Below are positions 51,022-59,197 of a stretch of DNA of 64,000 nucleotides, piece after piece. Each line of letters starts with the position of its first letter. Position 1 is the stretch's first letter. Made by a program: the position numbers and the translations under genes. This DNA is from Salinimicrobium sediminis. Lineage in GTDB: Bacteria; Bacteroidota; Bacteroidia; Flavobacteriales; Flavobacteriaceae. Below the pieces are notes generated by a model. The model saw nothing but the letters and a program-made list of their open reading frames with translations, searched no databases and had not been told where the DNA came from. Location of the stretch: assembly GCF_900215295.1 (NCBI RefSeq), contig NZ_OCMF01000001.1, forward strand, positions 310,001 through 374,000, read 5' to 3'.

Positions 51022-51960
51022 ATGATTAACAAACAAGAACTTTCTGCTGTTCACGAGCGTATAAGGCCGTTTATCCACAAAACTCCTGTGATCACTTCAA
51101 AACTCCTTGATGAAATATCGGGAGCTGGTTTGTTCTTTAAATGCGAAAACTTCCAGCGAATGGGAGCTTTTAAAATGCGGGGAGCGACTAATGCAATTTT
51201 AAATCTTTCCCGGAAGCAACAGGAAAAAGGCGTGGTAACGCATTCCTCCGGAAATTTCGCCCAGGCCATATCCCTGTCGGCCAGGAGTATTGGGATTCCT
51301 GCCTACATTGTGATGCCGTCGACAGCACCGCAAGTGAAGAAAGAAGCGGTAAAAGGTTATGGGGGAAGGATCACCGAATGCCTTCCCACCCTTGATGCAA
51401 GAGAGAAGGCAGCCGAAAAGATCATAGATGAGACCGGAGCCACTTTTATACATCCGTCTAACGACCTGGATGTGATCTATGGGCAGGGCACCGCAGCTAT
51501 GGAGTTGTTGGAAGATTATCCGGATCTCGAGCTGATAGTAACGCCGGTTGGCGGTGGCGGACTCATTGCCGGAACAGCACTTGCCGTACATTACTTCGGA
51601 AAGAATTGTAAAACCATTGGCGCCGAACCTTTTGAAGCAGATGATGCCTTTCGCTCCCTGCAGAGCGGAAAGATCGAAGAAAATGAATCGGCAAACACTA
51701 TTGCCGATGGCCTGAAAACCCAACTTGGCGATAAAAATTTCCCGATCATACAGGAGCTGGTCTCTGAAATAATCAGGGTGGAGGAAGAAGAGATCATCTC
51801 TGCCTTAAAGCTAATTTGGGAACGCATGAAGATCGTAGTTGAACCTTCGAGTGCCACGGCACTTGCCGCAGTGCTGAGAGAGAAAGAAAAATTCGAAGGT
51901 AAAAAAGTGGGAATCATCATTTCTGGTGGAAATGTAGATCTGAAAAATCTTCCGTTTTAA
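51022..51960 (+). CDS. serine/threonine dehydratase (serine racemase-like)
   Basis: A 312-residue PLP enzyme of fold type II. The PLP Lys is Lys51 (GAFKMRGATNAI), with the SSGNFAQA, GGGGLIAGTAL and SGGNVDL motifs (phosphate, PLP glycine-rich loop and Mg site). It lacks a regulatory ACT domain, so it is a catabolic dehydratase or racemase rather than the biosynthetic IlvA. Monocistronic. Confidence 0.9.
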   Translation: MINKQELSAVHERIRPFIHKTPVITSKLLDEISGAGLFFKCENFQRMGAFKMRGATNAILNLSRKQQEKGVVTHSSGNFAQAISLSARSIGIPAYIVMPSTAPQVKKEAVKGYGGRITECLPTLDAREKAAEKIIDETGATFIHPSNDLDVIYGQGTAAMELLEDYPDLELIVTPVGGGGLIAGTALAVHYFGKNCKTIGAEPFEADDAFRSLQSGKIEENESANTIADGLKTQLGDKNFPIIQELVSEIIRVEEEEIISALKLIWERMKIVVEPSSATALAAVLREKEKFEGKKVGIIISGGNVDLKNLPF

Positions 51961-52120
51961 AAATTCGATTCAGAACAAATCCTGCTCATCGTTAGCCGGT
52001 TATAGCTATTGCAAAGGTAACCGGAGTGATGATCTTGCGGAACCTATCCCCTGGTGCAAAAATGTAACCGGAAAAAATCAATTGGTAAAAAATTGAGTTT
52101 TCAGACTGGGAGACTCCGGT

Positions 52121-52828
52121 TCAAGGAACCCGGTTATGTTCCCGATACACTTTCTCTCCAATCTTGCCTTCATCTCCCAATGCCCTACCTTTGATCAACC
52201 ATGCGGTTCCAAAGAAGAAAAGGATAAGAGCTTCCAGTATCAATGTTGAATAGTTGAAAAGATAATACACTTCAGAAACAGGGATTAAAACCATCAGCAC
52301 AATAATAGCGCTGCCGCAAAAAATATAGATATGGTTTTCGTTGAAGGTGCTCACGGGTATATCTTCAGCTTTGTTCTGCCCTATGGTAAAAACATTAATG
52401 GAGATCAATGCGAACGCAAGGAAAAGTAAGGCAGCAAAAATGTAATGCAACCAACCTAACCACGAAAACTGATAAGGGAAGAGGGTAAAAATATTTTGTA
52501 GGTCGGTTTCAGGTGCAACGGGCACAAGAGACACTCCCACGGCCATGATGCCTGCAATATTGGTAAGCAGCTGGTCATTCTTCAAAAGTGATGCATTCCA
52601 GTGCCCTTTATAAGAGATCATGAACAAACCAACCGCAGCAAGAGTACCGGTGAAAATGTCGCGAAGATTGGTGTAATAATAATCGCTGATTGACGGCTGC
52701 ACTTCCGTCTTAAAAAAGGGAATAAAAGAGAGTCCTACCAGGAGAATAGGAAGCGCAAAACCCAGGTATCCAATTACCCGTCTGATCCTGCGGTAAGTGA
52801 AAACATCGTTCTTGCTCCGGGTTTTCAA
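52121..52828 (-). CDS. multi-pass membrane protein of unknown function
   Basis: A 235-residue protein with about six hydrophobic helices (for example GYLGFALPILLVGLSFI, FTGTLAAVGLFMISY and YIFAALLFLAFALI). A recurring DYYYTNLRDIFTGTL segment follows the first helix. It resembles DUF998-like or yip1-like membrane proteins loosely, but I do not recognise a family. It is isolated from its neighbours (160-bp and 116-bp gaps). Confidence 0.6.
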   Translation of the reverse strand: MKTRSKNDVFTYRRIRRVIGYLGFALPILLVGLSFIPFFKTEVQPSISDYYYTNLRDIFTGTLAAVGLFMISYKGHWNASLLKNDQLLTNIAGIMAVGVSLVPVAPETDLQNIFTLFPYQFSWLGWLHYIFAALLFLAFALISINVFTIGQNKAEDIPVSTFNENHIYIFCGSAIIVLMVLIPVSEVYYLFNYSTLILEALILFFFGTAWLIKGRALGDEGKIGEKVYREHNRVP

Positions 52829-52944
52829 ATTAGAAAAAAGATTAGGTGCTCCCTAAGATAAACTTTCTCAGGGATAAAAAACAAAATTCGGGCTGTAGGT
52901 GATCTTGACATCCATTCTAAAAATGAAATTTTCAAGAAGTATTC

Positions 52945-53745
52945 CTAATCAAAATTGCTGCTGACGTTTTTAATCTTACTCATAGCGAAATAGGTAATAA
53001 CTATTCCCAAGAGGAACATCATCCAAAAAATATAATTGTATTTGAGTCCAAAAATCCAGTTGTAAAATGGTTCTCCCAGATACTGAAGTGAAAACCATAA
53101 AATATTAGCAAGACTATGCAGGAAAATTGTGTAAAAAATATTTCCGGTTCTTTTATAAATGATACAGGCGATCATTCCAAGAAGGAAGGCGGGCAGTAAA
53201 TTGCGCAAGCTGGATATATGCAAAAGTGAGAAACAAAGGCTGGAAATAAGCATAGCTGTCGTCACTGAATATCTTTTCAGCAACTCTCCAAAAAGGTATT
53301 TTCTAAAGAACAATTCTTCGAGTACCGGTGCTAAAAGAATGGCAAAGATGCCCTCGTAGAATATAAACCTGTCTGCCTCAGGAAAGTGGTATGGTTCGGC
53401 TTTTTCCAAAAGGTAAAAATTCCAGATCTTTTCCAAATCGAAAAGAGGCCGCTCAATTAATTCCAATCCTATAGCGATAAACAGTACATAAACGAGAAAT
53501 TCATGCTTTAAAGCGCTTATTTTTTCAGGTGCAGCGCGTAGACTCAACTTAAATCCTGAAATTTTAAACATTATGGCGTAGGCAGTGAGGGGGGCAAGCC
53601 AGGTAATTAACCCGAATAGATGTTTAAAACCCTCTTCAGTAAGATCATTTTCAAACAGATCCAGGAGATATAGTGCTGCAATTGCGCTGGTCAACATGGT
53701 AGCCACAAGACCAACAAAATATATTCCTGCTTTCGTGATTGTCAT
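52945..53745 (-). CDS. CPBP-family intramembrane protease (CAAX-like)
   Basis: A 266-residue multi-spanning membrane protein of the CPBP/Abi family. The glutamic-protease motif is LEELFFRKYLFG, with Glu143, Glu144 and Arg148. The second motif is His176 (CFSLLHISSL). The third is His210 with Asn214 (FYTIFLHSLANILW). About eight hydrophobic helices are visible. It lies 5 bp after the lipoprotein gene at 53751, so the two form an operon. In Bacteroidota some CPBP members are linked to prenyl-protein processing or peptide tolerance; the role here is not known. Confidence 0.85.
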   Translation of the reverse strand: MTITKAGIYFVGLVATMLTSAIAALYLLDLFENDLTEEGFKHLFGLITWLAPLTAYAIMFKISGFKLSLRAAPEKISALKHEFLVYVLFIAIGLELIERPLFDLEKIWNFYLLEKAEPYHFPEADRFIFYEGIFAILLAPVLEELFFRKYLFGELLKRYSVTTAMLISSLCFSLLHISSLRNLLPAFLLGMIACIIYKRTGNIFYTIFLHSLANILWFSLQYLGEPFYNWIFGLKYNYIFWMMFLLGIVITYFAMSKIKNVSSNFD

Positions 53746-53750
53746 TTCTG

Positions 53751-54431
53751 CTATGCTCCTACCGGAAAGTATTCTGTGACTTTTAATGCTTCGGAAGCAA
53801 GATCCACATAAAAATAGTGCAACTTTTCTTCTGCATCGGGTTGGCCATTGTCATTCGTATCCTGAAGGCTTCTAAAATAGAGACGCTTCATTGCCGGTAC
53901 CACCCGGAACCCGAGCACCACCTGATTTAAAGGGCTGATCTTTTTAAAATTTCCGCCATTAATCGTGCTGATATAAAGCGCTTCCCGGTCTTCGGAAGTT
54001 AATTTTTCATCGCTATTGGTGTCTGTGTCCACAACATTGTAGAGGAGCAACTGTTTTCCTGTATTATCAAAGATCTCGCGCAGAAAATGAACAGACCGTA
54101 TTCTTATATTTTGAGCTGTGAGCGCAGTAAATGCTTCGGAATTAAGCTCCTGAAACCTCAGATTGGAAAAGTTCCCATAGAAACTGTCTCCGCTAACCGG
54201 GCTTCCAGAATTATGACTGTCTGATCCATAGTATTCTTCCCTTACCTCAATTTTCCCCACCGGGTGAATTAGGTAACTGGTACTGTCAATATGCACCGGA
54301 AGAGTGGCAACGGCAAGAAATTTGCCTTTCTCCTCCCCCGGCTCTTCAGGATTGAGCGGGCGTTTGATTTGGTCTCCAATACAACCAAGGCACAACAGGC
54401 ATAAAGGCAGAAGGCATAAAAAATTTCTCAT
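53751..54431 (-). CDS. lipoprotein with Asp-rich calcium-binding-like repeats
   Basis: A 226-residue lipoprotein (lipobox LGC at about residue 17). It contains two thrombospondin-3/EF-like Asp loops, DTDTNSDEKLTSED and DTNDNGQPDAEEK, that could bind calcium. No enzyme motif. It is preceded by a copy of the duplicated 97-bp leader and followed 5 bp later by the CPBP protease gene, so these two genes share control. Function unknown. Confidence 0.7.
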   Translation of the reverse strand: MRNFLCLLPLCLLCLGCIGDQIKRPLNPEEPGEEKGKFLAVATLPVHIDSTSYLIHPVGKIEVREEYYGSDSHNSGSPVSGDSFYGNFSNLRFQELNSEAFTALTAQNIRIRSVHFLREIFDNTGKQLLLYNVVDTDTNSDEKLTSEDREALYISTINGGNFKKISPLNQVVLGFRVVPAMKRLYFRSLQDTNDNGQPDAEEKLHYFYVDLASEALKVTEYFPVGA

Positions 54432-54493
54432 TTTTGGAAGGTTTAGAAATGGGGGTAAAATAATAAGATCCTTGAGTTAATAAATTAAATTAC

Positions 54494-54590
54494 GGCCGGT
54501 CGCGGAGGTAGGGATGCAGACTTTAACCCGATTCGCTGATCAATTTAGTTATTTTATTTAAAAACCAGGATAATATGTGCCGGTGCCGCT
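54494..54590 (-). repeat. 97-bp duplicated leader, copy A (lipoprotein promoter region)
   Basis: Aligns without gaps to 57429-57525 (offset 2935), about 84 of 97 bases identical by hand. The start of the downstream lipoprotein gene is about 63 bp away. Likely a shared regulatory or 5'-UTR segment. Confidence 0.8.
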
Positions 54591-54703
54591 GTTTAAGGGT
54601 GAATTGAAATCTGCTTTATAAGGTCTCCCCGGAAGATCTCGGGGTTAAAGCGGTTTCAAAAACCTGGTTATAAGGAGGTATTTTTTATCGGATATCAGAT
54701 AAG

Positions 54704-54727
54704 GCTTCAAAAATGCCATTTTGAAGC
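54704..54727. repeat. palindrome of the TCAAAAATGCCA family
   Basis: GCTTCAAAA and TTTTGAAGC, 9-bp perfect arms, around ATGCCA. Confidence 0.7.
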
Positions 54728-54746
54728 AGCATTACTAAAGAAAATA

Positions 54747-56300
54747 TTACAGGTTTTTTTCTTTAGCAATTTCCTCTTTAATTTTTTGATTCATATCGAA
54801 CTTAGCACCTTCCAGAAAATATATCCGGGTTTTGTGTTCCCGTGCATAGGGATGGGTTATAGAATCGGCAAGTATTACTTTTTCAAAGAAAGCTGCCTCG
54901 GGTAAATCATCCTCTCCCTCCTCATAATCTCTGATCCTGATTAGATTGAAGTAAGGACGATCTAAATTGAACCAGTTAATATAATCTGCACTAAAAGAAA
55001 CGGCCTTTATCCCTTCGTCAGTATAAAAATTGATGGCTCCGGCCTGCCCGTAATTGTCTGCAAAGACAAGAGTTTGTTCTTTTTCGGGTATATTCCTATA
55101 AACGGAATCGACTTTTCGGGCCAGTTCTTTCCAGCCTAACATATCGGCAAAATCCTGGGGAATTTCATGATCTTTTCCATCCTCCCATCGAAGCATGCCC
55201 AGCTCTTTGTATTTTTCAGAATTTGCGATGATTTCTTCAGGAGCTTTATTCGGAAATACTACCCCAAACATGGGGATGAATACTACAACAGGAATGCCTA
55301 TTACTACCGGTCTGAGATATCTTTTCCAGCCTCCCTTCAGAATTTTCTCAAGATAAACCGCACCAAATGCAATGTAAACCGGATACAGACCTATGGCGTA
55401 ATAAGGTTTTGCCTGGAAATATAAAAAGACCGCCAGAGTTAGAAAAAATGCCCATAAGAACGATCGGAATTTCTTAAAGGGTTCATATTTGATCAATGCA
55501 TATAAACCTGCAATGTTTGTGAGGAGAGAACCAAGAAAGAACAGGATCTGGGTGACTAAAAAGTCTTTCCTGCTTACGTTGACTAATTGCATCTCGGCCA
55601 GATTTCGCATGTGATCCACAACCGGAAAATCATTGTTATACTGCCACAGGAGATTGGGTAATATCAGAACCAACGCGAGCAAAAGAGACAGGTAAAGTTT
55701 TTTCTTTCTGAAGATCTTTCTTTGCCCTGTCAGCAGAACAGCGGGTAAAAAGCCCAGCACCAAAAAAACTATATTATACTTGTTTAAAAAACCCAGAGCA
55801 AAAATAAAAGCTCCCCAAAAAAGCCATTTTGGCTGTTCAGAATTAAAATATTTAATAATGATAAAGTAAAGCGTAGTCCAGCAGAGAATATCAAAAGAAT
55901 TAGGCTGGTAGAGCGTGTTCAGCCTTAGGATCGCAGAGAGGAGCACACCTGTCGCACCCAAAACCAGGGCGAAAAGATTTCCTTTCAATTCCCGTATGGC
56001 TTCCCATACTACCACCATGGTCAATGCGCCAAACAAAGCAGGAAAGAACTTTACCCAAAAAACGGAATTCCCCAGGAGAAAGATGATCCTGGAGATCCAG
56101 GCAGTAAATGGCGGAACTGAAGCATAGCCTCCGGCGAGATGATGGCCCAAATCCAGGTGAAGAAACTCATCCCGGTGCAACTCATAAACGGGATGTATAA
56201 GCTGATACTGGAGAAAAAATTTCAGCATTACAAACCCAATAAGAATCAGAAGATTCCCGGGTGCGAACTGTGTTTTTGGAGCCGGTGCAGTTTCTCCCAT
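54747..56300 (-). CDS. GT39-family (PMT_2/ArnT-like) glycosyltransferase
   Basis: A 517-residue membrane glycosyltransferase of the protein-mannosyltransferase/ArnT fold. The catalytic D-E motif is Asp44-Glu45 (HRDEFLHLDLGHH) in the first periplasmic loop. About eleven hydrophobic helices follow, for example LFALVLGATGVLLSAIL and FRSFLWAFFLTLAVFLYF. The C-terminal roughly 120 residues form a periplasmic domain. It should transfer a sugar from a polyprenyl phosphate carrier to an envelope acceptor; donor and acceptor are unknown. Monocistronic. Confidence 0.85.
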   Translation of the reverse strand: MGETAPAPKTQFAPGNLLILIGFVMLKFFLQYQLIHPVYELHRDEFLHLDLGHHLAGGYASVPPFTAWISRIIFLLGNSVFWVKFFPALFGALTMVVVWEAIRELKGNLFALVLGATGVLLSAILRLNTLYQPNSFDILCWTTLYFIIIKYFNSEQPKWLFWGAFIFALGFLNKYNIVFLVLGFLPAVLLTGQRKIFRKKKLYLSLLLALVLILPNLLWQYNNDFPVVDHMRNLAEMQLVNVSRKDFLVTQILFFLGSLLTNIAGLYALIKYEPFKKFRSFLWAFFLTLAVFLYFQAKPYYAIGLYPVYIAFGAVYLEKILKGGWKRYLRPVVIGIPVVVFIPMFGVVFPNKAPEEIIANSEKYKELGMLRWEDGKDHEIPQDFADMLGWKELARKVDSVYRNIPEKEQTLVFADNYGQAGAINFYTDEGIKAVSFSADYINWFNLDRPYFNLIRIRDYEEGEDDLPEAAFFEKVILADSITHPYAREHKTRIYFLEGAKFDMNQKIKEEIAKEKNL

Positions 56301-56430
56301 AGATAAGGGATTAGGATCTTAAAGATAGAATTCTTTCTAAAATTCGTATCTCACCCGTTTAAAATTCTTCCGAAATAAACCCTTCTCACCAAAAGCTATT
56401 TTTCAATCTCAAATAGTTTAGGTGAAAGTC

Positions 56431-57387
56431 CTAAAAACTACAATCGGTCACCACTACCGTATTTTCATCTCTTAGCGTAGCGATCTGCTCGAACTCCTCC
56501 GAAATATCATCAATACAGATATATTCAACATGTGGCAGATATGAATTAGGAGCGCTTCCAATGTCCCGGACCAGAAGGGTGGTAAGTACAGAGGAATTTT
56601 TGAGGATCAGGTTATCAATGTGGTTTTCAGAAATGTTGAGCCATTCAAGTTTTGTCAAACAATGAAAATCAAAGGTCTCGGGCTCTCCTCCCTCCAGGTA
56701 CCACATATCCAAAATTTGTAACGCCGGCACCTCACAGAAATCCACATATAAAAAACTGTTGAGGAAGCTCATTTTTTTCAACCTGTTCAACCCTTGCATC
56801 TTTACCTCAATAAAATTGTAAGGCTCCTTGTAATCTTCATCATCACCATACCAGGTAGGCCTATTGTGAGATAGATCCAATTCTACGAGATTAGTTAAAC
56901 CCCTTAGATCAAATTTTTCAAAATAATTTGATGCGAGATGATTGACCTGGAGGAACTCCAGCTTTTTTAGTGCTGTAAAGTCATAGGTAAGCAATTTGGG
57001 ATCTGGTTTATTAATATCGTATATTCCTCCTTTTCCTGTCACCGTGAGACTTGTAACATTAATAAAGTGTTCTATTCCCGAAAGATCCACATACCTTTCA
57101 ATGGTTGTATAATCAAAATGAAGAAGTAATCCTTGAACTGCTTCTGCTTCACTTCTCTGGATCTCCCCGTCATTATTCAGGTCGATATCGCTGTCACCCT
57201 CCTGGTCTCCGTTGGTGTCGATAGAATTAGTATTTACCAGCAAATGTTTAAAATGCTCATCAGGAATTTCAATGATATCTTCGGCCACGGGAGGCTCCGG
57301 TTCTTTGTCGGCCGGACCTTCGGGTTCACATGAAGCAGCAAGAAAAAGTGCAGAAAATAACAACAGGGGTACAAAATACCTTTTCAT
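56431..57387 (-). CDS. leucine-rich-repeat lipoprotein
   Basis: A 318-residue lipoprotein (lipobox AASC near residue 20). The body is an irregular leucine-rich repeat array (YVDLSGIEHFINVTSLTV, LTNLVELDLSHNRP, LTKLEWLNISENHIDN, with xxLxxLxLSxN). A charged N-terminal segment IDTNGDQEGDSDIDLNNDG contains EF-hand-like Asp loops. It is a likely surface-bound ligand-binding protein. It is preceded by copy B of the duplicated leader. The nearest similarity in the window is the leader itself, not the protein, to the gene at 53751. Confidence 0.8.
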   Translation of the reverse strand: MKRYFVPLLLFSALFLAASCEPEGPADKEPEPPVAEDIIEIPDEHFKHLLVNTNSIDTNGDQEGDSDIDLNNDGEIQRSEAEAVQGLLLHFDYTTIERYVDLSGIEHFINVTSLTVTGKGGIYDINKPDPKLLTYDFTALKKLEFLQVNHLASNYFEKFDLRGLTNLVELDLSHNRPTWYGDDEDYKEPYNFIEVKMQGLNRLKKMSFLNSFLYVDFCEVPALQILDMWYLEGGEPETFDFHCLTKLEWLNISENHIDNLILKNSSVLTTLLVRDIGSAPNSYLPHVEYICIDDISEEFEQIATLRDENTVVVTDCSF

Positions 57388-57428
57388 GAATGATGGATTG
57401 ATTAGTTCAGTAAAAATGCAATAGGACC

Positions 57429-57525
57429 GGCCGGTTGCGGAGGTAGGGATGCAGACTTTGACCAGATTCGCTGATCAAGTTAAATATTTTATTTGAAAAT
57501 CAGGATAGTATGTACGGGTGCAGCG
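57429..57525 (-). repeat. 97-bp duplicated leader, copy B
   Basis: Second copy of the leader at 54494-54590, about 42 bp upstream of the leucine-rich-repeat lipoprotein start. Both copies are in the same orientation relative to the genes they precede. Confidence 0.8.
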
Positions 57526-57590
57526 AAAAAAGGGAAATATTTATTTGCTTCTTAAGATTTCTGCGGAAGAGCTGAGTTCTATTAGAGGTG

Positions 57591-57609
57591 TCAAAAATGG
57601 CACTTTTGA
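57591..57609. repeat. palindrome of the TCAAAAATGGCA family
   Basis: TCAAAA and TTTTGA around ATGGCAC, at the same relative place as the palindrome behind copy A. A degenerate copy, TCAAAAATGCCATTTATGGA, also occurs at 58089-58108. Confidence 0.65.
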
Positions 57610-57683
57610 AAGGTGATTTGGAATGGGAATGCAGTATTAGATCTTACTTCAGACTTAGGTATAGCTTTGCCATTGGCCATTTT

Positions 57684-58055
57684 TTATCGATGCTGATCCA
57701 GCAGGATCATATTCCCATCGGGGTCGGTGAGCATAAGACTGGCAGGACCCGAACTATTCTCATCAGCCTCAGATAGCAGATTCAGGTTTTTGTTTTTTAG
57801 CTGTTTCTGAATTTCCCTGATATCAGAAAACTCTTCCAGGTTTCGGGCATCTTCATCCCACCCGGGATTAAAAGTGAGAATATTACCTTCAAACATCCCG
57901 TTAAAAATTCCAATAAGGGCGTTCCCGTTTTTCAGGATGAAATAATTTTTATCGGCGCTTCCAGCAAAAACATGAAATCCCAGGTCTTCATAGAATTGCC
58001 TGGATTTTTCCAGGTCCTTTACACTAAGACTAACAGAGAATGCTCCCAATTTCAT
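57684..58055 (-). CDS. VOC-superfamily (glyoxalase-like) protein
   Basis: A 123-residue single-module vicinal-oxygen-chelate protein (MKLGAFSVSLSVKDLEKSRQFYEDLGF, partly shown, and the C-terminal LTDPDGNMILLDQ). The likely metal-binding set is reduced, with the first strand lacking a His. Such proteins include glyoxalases and resistance proteins; the function here is unknown. A broken relative lies upstream. Confidence 0.85.
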   Translation of the reverse strand: MKLGAFSVSLSVKDLEKSRQFYEDLGFHVFAGSADKNYFILKNGNALIGIFNGMFEGNILTFNPGWDEDARNLEEFSDIREIQKQLKNKNLNLLSEADENSSGPASLMLTDPDGNMILLDQHR

Positions 58056-58152
58056 ATGATCAGATTTAAGAGGTTTTAATAAAGGTAGTCAAAAATGCCA
58101 TTTATGGAGTCCCTTTCTTTATCTGCATAAATAGACTATTAAAGATTTTTTC

Positions 58153-58363
58153 TCACTCCTTTTTAGCGGAATCAAGCCTTACCACCCACTCAATACCGAA
58201 TTTATCTCTAAACATCGCAAAGAAGGAACCCCCGCTCCTGTCATCATTGGGCACTTCCACATTTCCCCCTTCAAATAAAAAACCGGCGAACAGTTTTTTG
58301 GCTTCTTCCAGAGTATCGGTAGTAACTGAAATTTTGGCGGTTTGCTCTACATCTTTAAAAGTT
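58153..58363 (-). pseudogene. 5'-truncated PhnB-like VOC gene remnant
   Basis: A frame ending at TGA 58153-58155 encodes about 66 residues beginning DVEQTAKISVTTDTLEEAKK and continuing to RDKFGIEWVVRLD near the C-terminus. The latter is the end of PhnB/3-demethylubiquinone-methyltransferase-like VOC proteins. The frame has no start codon and begins right at the end of the next gene (58365), so the front half of the gene has been lost. Confidence 0.65.
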
Positions 58364-58364
58364 G

Positions 58365-58931
58365 TTATCTATAATACCCAACAGGGAAAGACAAGCCTAT
58401 GGCAACCGCCCCCGTAACCTGCGCCGGACTGTTATGAAGAAACCCCGTGAGTTCCAGAGTCACATTGTGGTCGGGGCCTAATTCAAATCCAACGGAGACG
58501 GGAAAATGTAAAAAAATTCCGCTTTTTTCAAATTTCCTTTTGGCGGTGACAGTTTCAAAAGTACCCACGGTACTCCCTACTCCCAGTTCCAGGTAAGGAG
58601 CAACCCACTCAGTCGGGAGTGTCAACCTCGCTTTGCCGCCAAAGAGGAATGCGTTAACTGTTGCTTTATCTTCGGGTTTGATGGGGCCACCAAAGCTTTC
58701 ATTCATTTCTGTGAAGATATATCCTGCATAAGGCCGAAGATCCACCCACTCATTGATGCCCAGCACATATTCCCCCTGTGCAAAATAGCCTGTGCCGTAG
58801 AAGCCCACCTCATCATAAGGCACGCTAAGGCCATAGCCTACAGAAACTTCAATCGCCTCGTCAGAAATAAATTGAGCCTGCACCCGGGTGAGGCCAAAAA
58901 GGGTAAATAAGATCAACAGCGTTTTTTTCAT
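58365..58931 (-). CDS. outer-membrane beta-barrel protein (188 aa)
   Basis: A 188-residue exported barrel-like protein. I take MKKTLLILFTLFGLTRVQAQ (ATG 58931) as signal peptide; the longer frame adds 40 residues of unlikely N-terminus. Alternating strands VSVGYGLSVPYDEVGFYGTGYF, VDLRPYAGYIFTEM and VAPYLELGVGSTVGT are typical of an OMP_b-brl. The C-terminus ends LSFPVGYYR. Function is unknown. The gene end abuts the VOC remnant. Confidence 0.75.
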   Translation of the reverse strand: MKKTLLILFTLFGLTRVQAQFISDEAIEVSVGYGLSVPYDEVGFYGTGYFAQGEYVLGINEWVDLRPYAGYIFTEMNESFGGPIKPEDKATVNAFLFGGKARLTLPTEWVAPYLELGVGSTVGTFETVTAKRKFEKSGIFLHFPVSVGFELGPDHNVTLELTGFLHNSPAQVTGAVAIGLSFPVGYYR

Positions 58932-59197
58932 ATTTCGAAAGTCGGTTTCTTTGCTTCCGCGTGTGGCAGGGAAGAAAAAGCGGGACATTCGGCTTCCGAA
59001 AATATGAAATATTCCTAATTTTTTTAAAAGATTTGGAGGATTGAAGACCAACTGCAGATAATTCCGTTGAAACCCAGAAATGATTTTCCGCGCTATTTTA
59101 AAACCCGGGAATCAATTATTGCAAACCTTCCGCAGGAATATTTAATCTCCGAAAACTCCTTATATTTAGCGCTCTTAAAATTTTCAAAAATTTATCT

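Larger units (their letters stand above)
54432..54746. other. 315-bp gap with duplicated leader and palindrome
   Basis: Contains copy A of the duplicated leader (54494-54590), an A/T-rich spacer and a 9-bp perfect palindrome (54704-54727) of the TCAAAAATGCCA family. No protein or tRNA gene seen. Confidence 0.7.
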
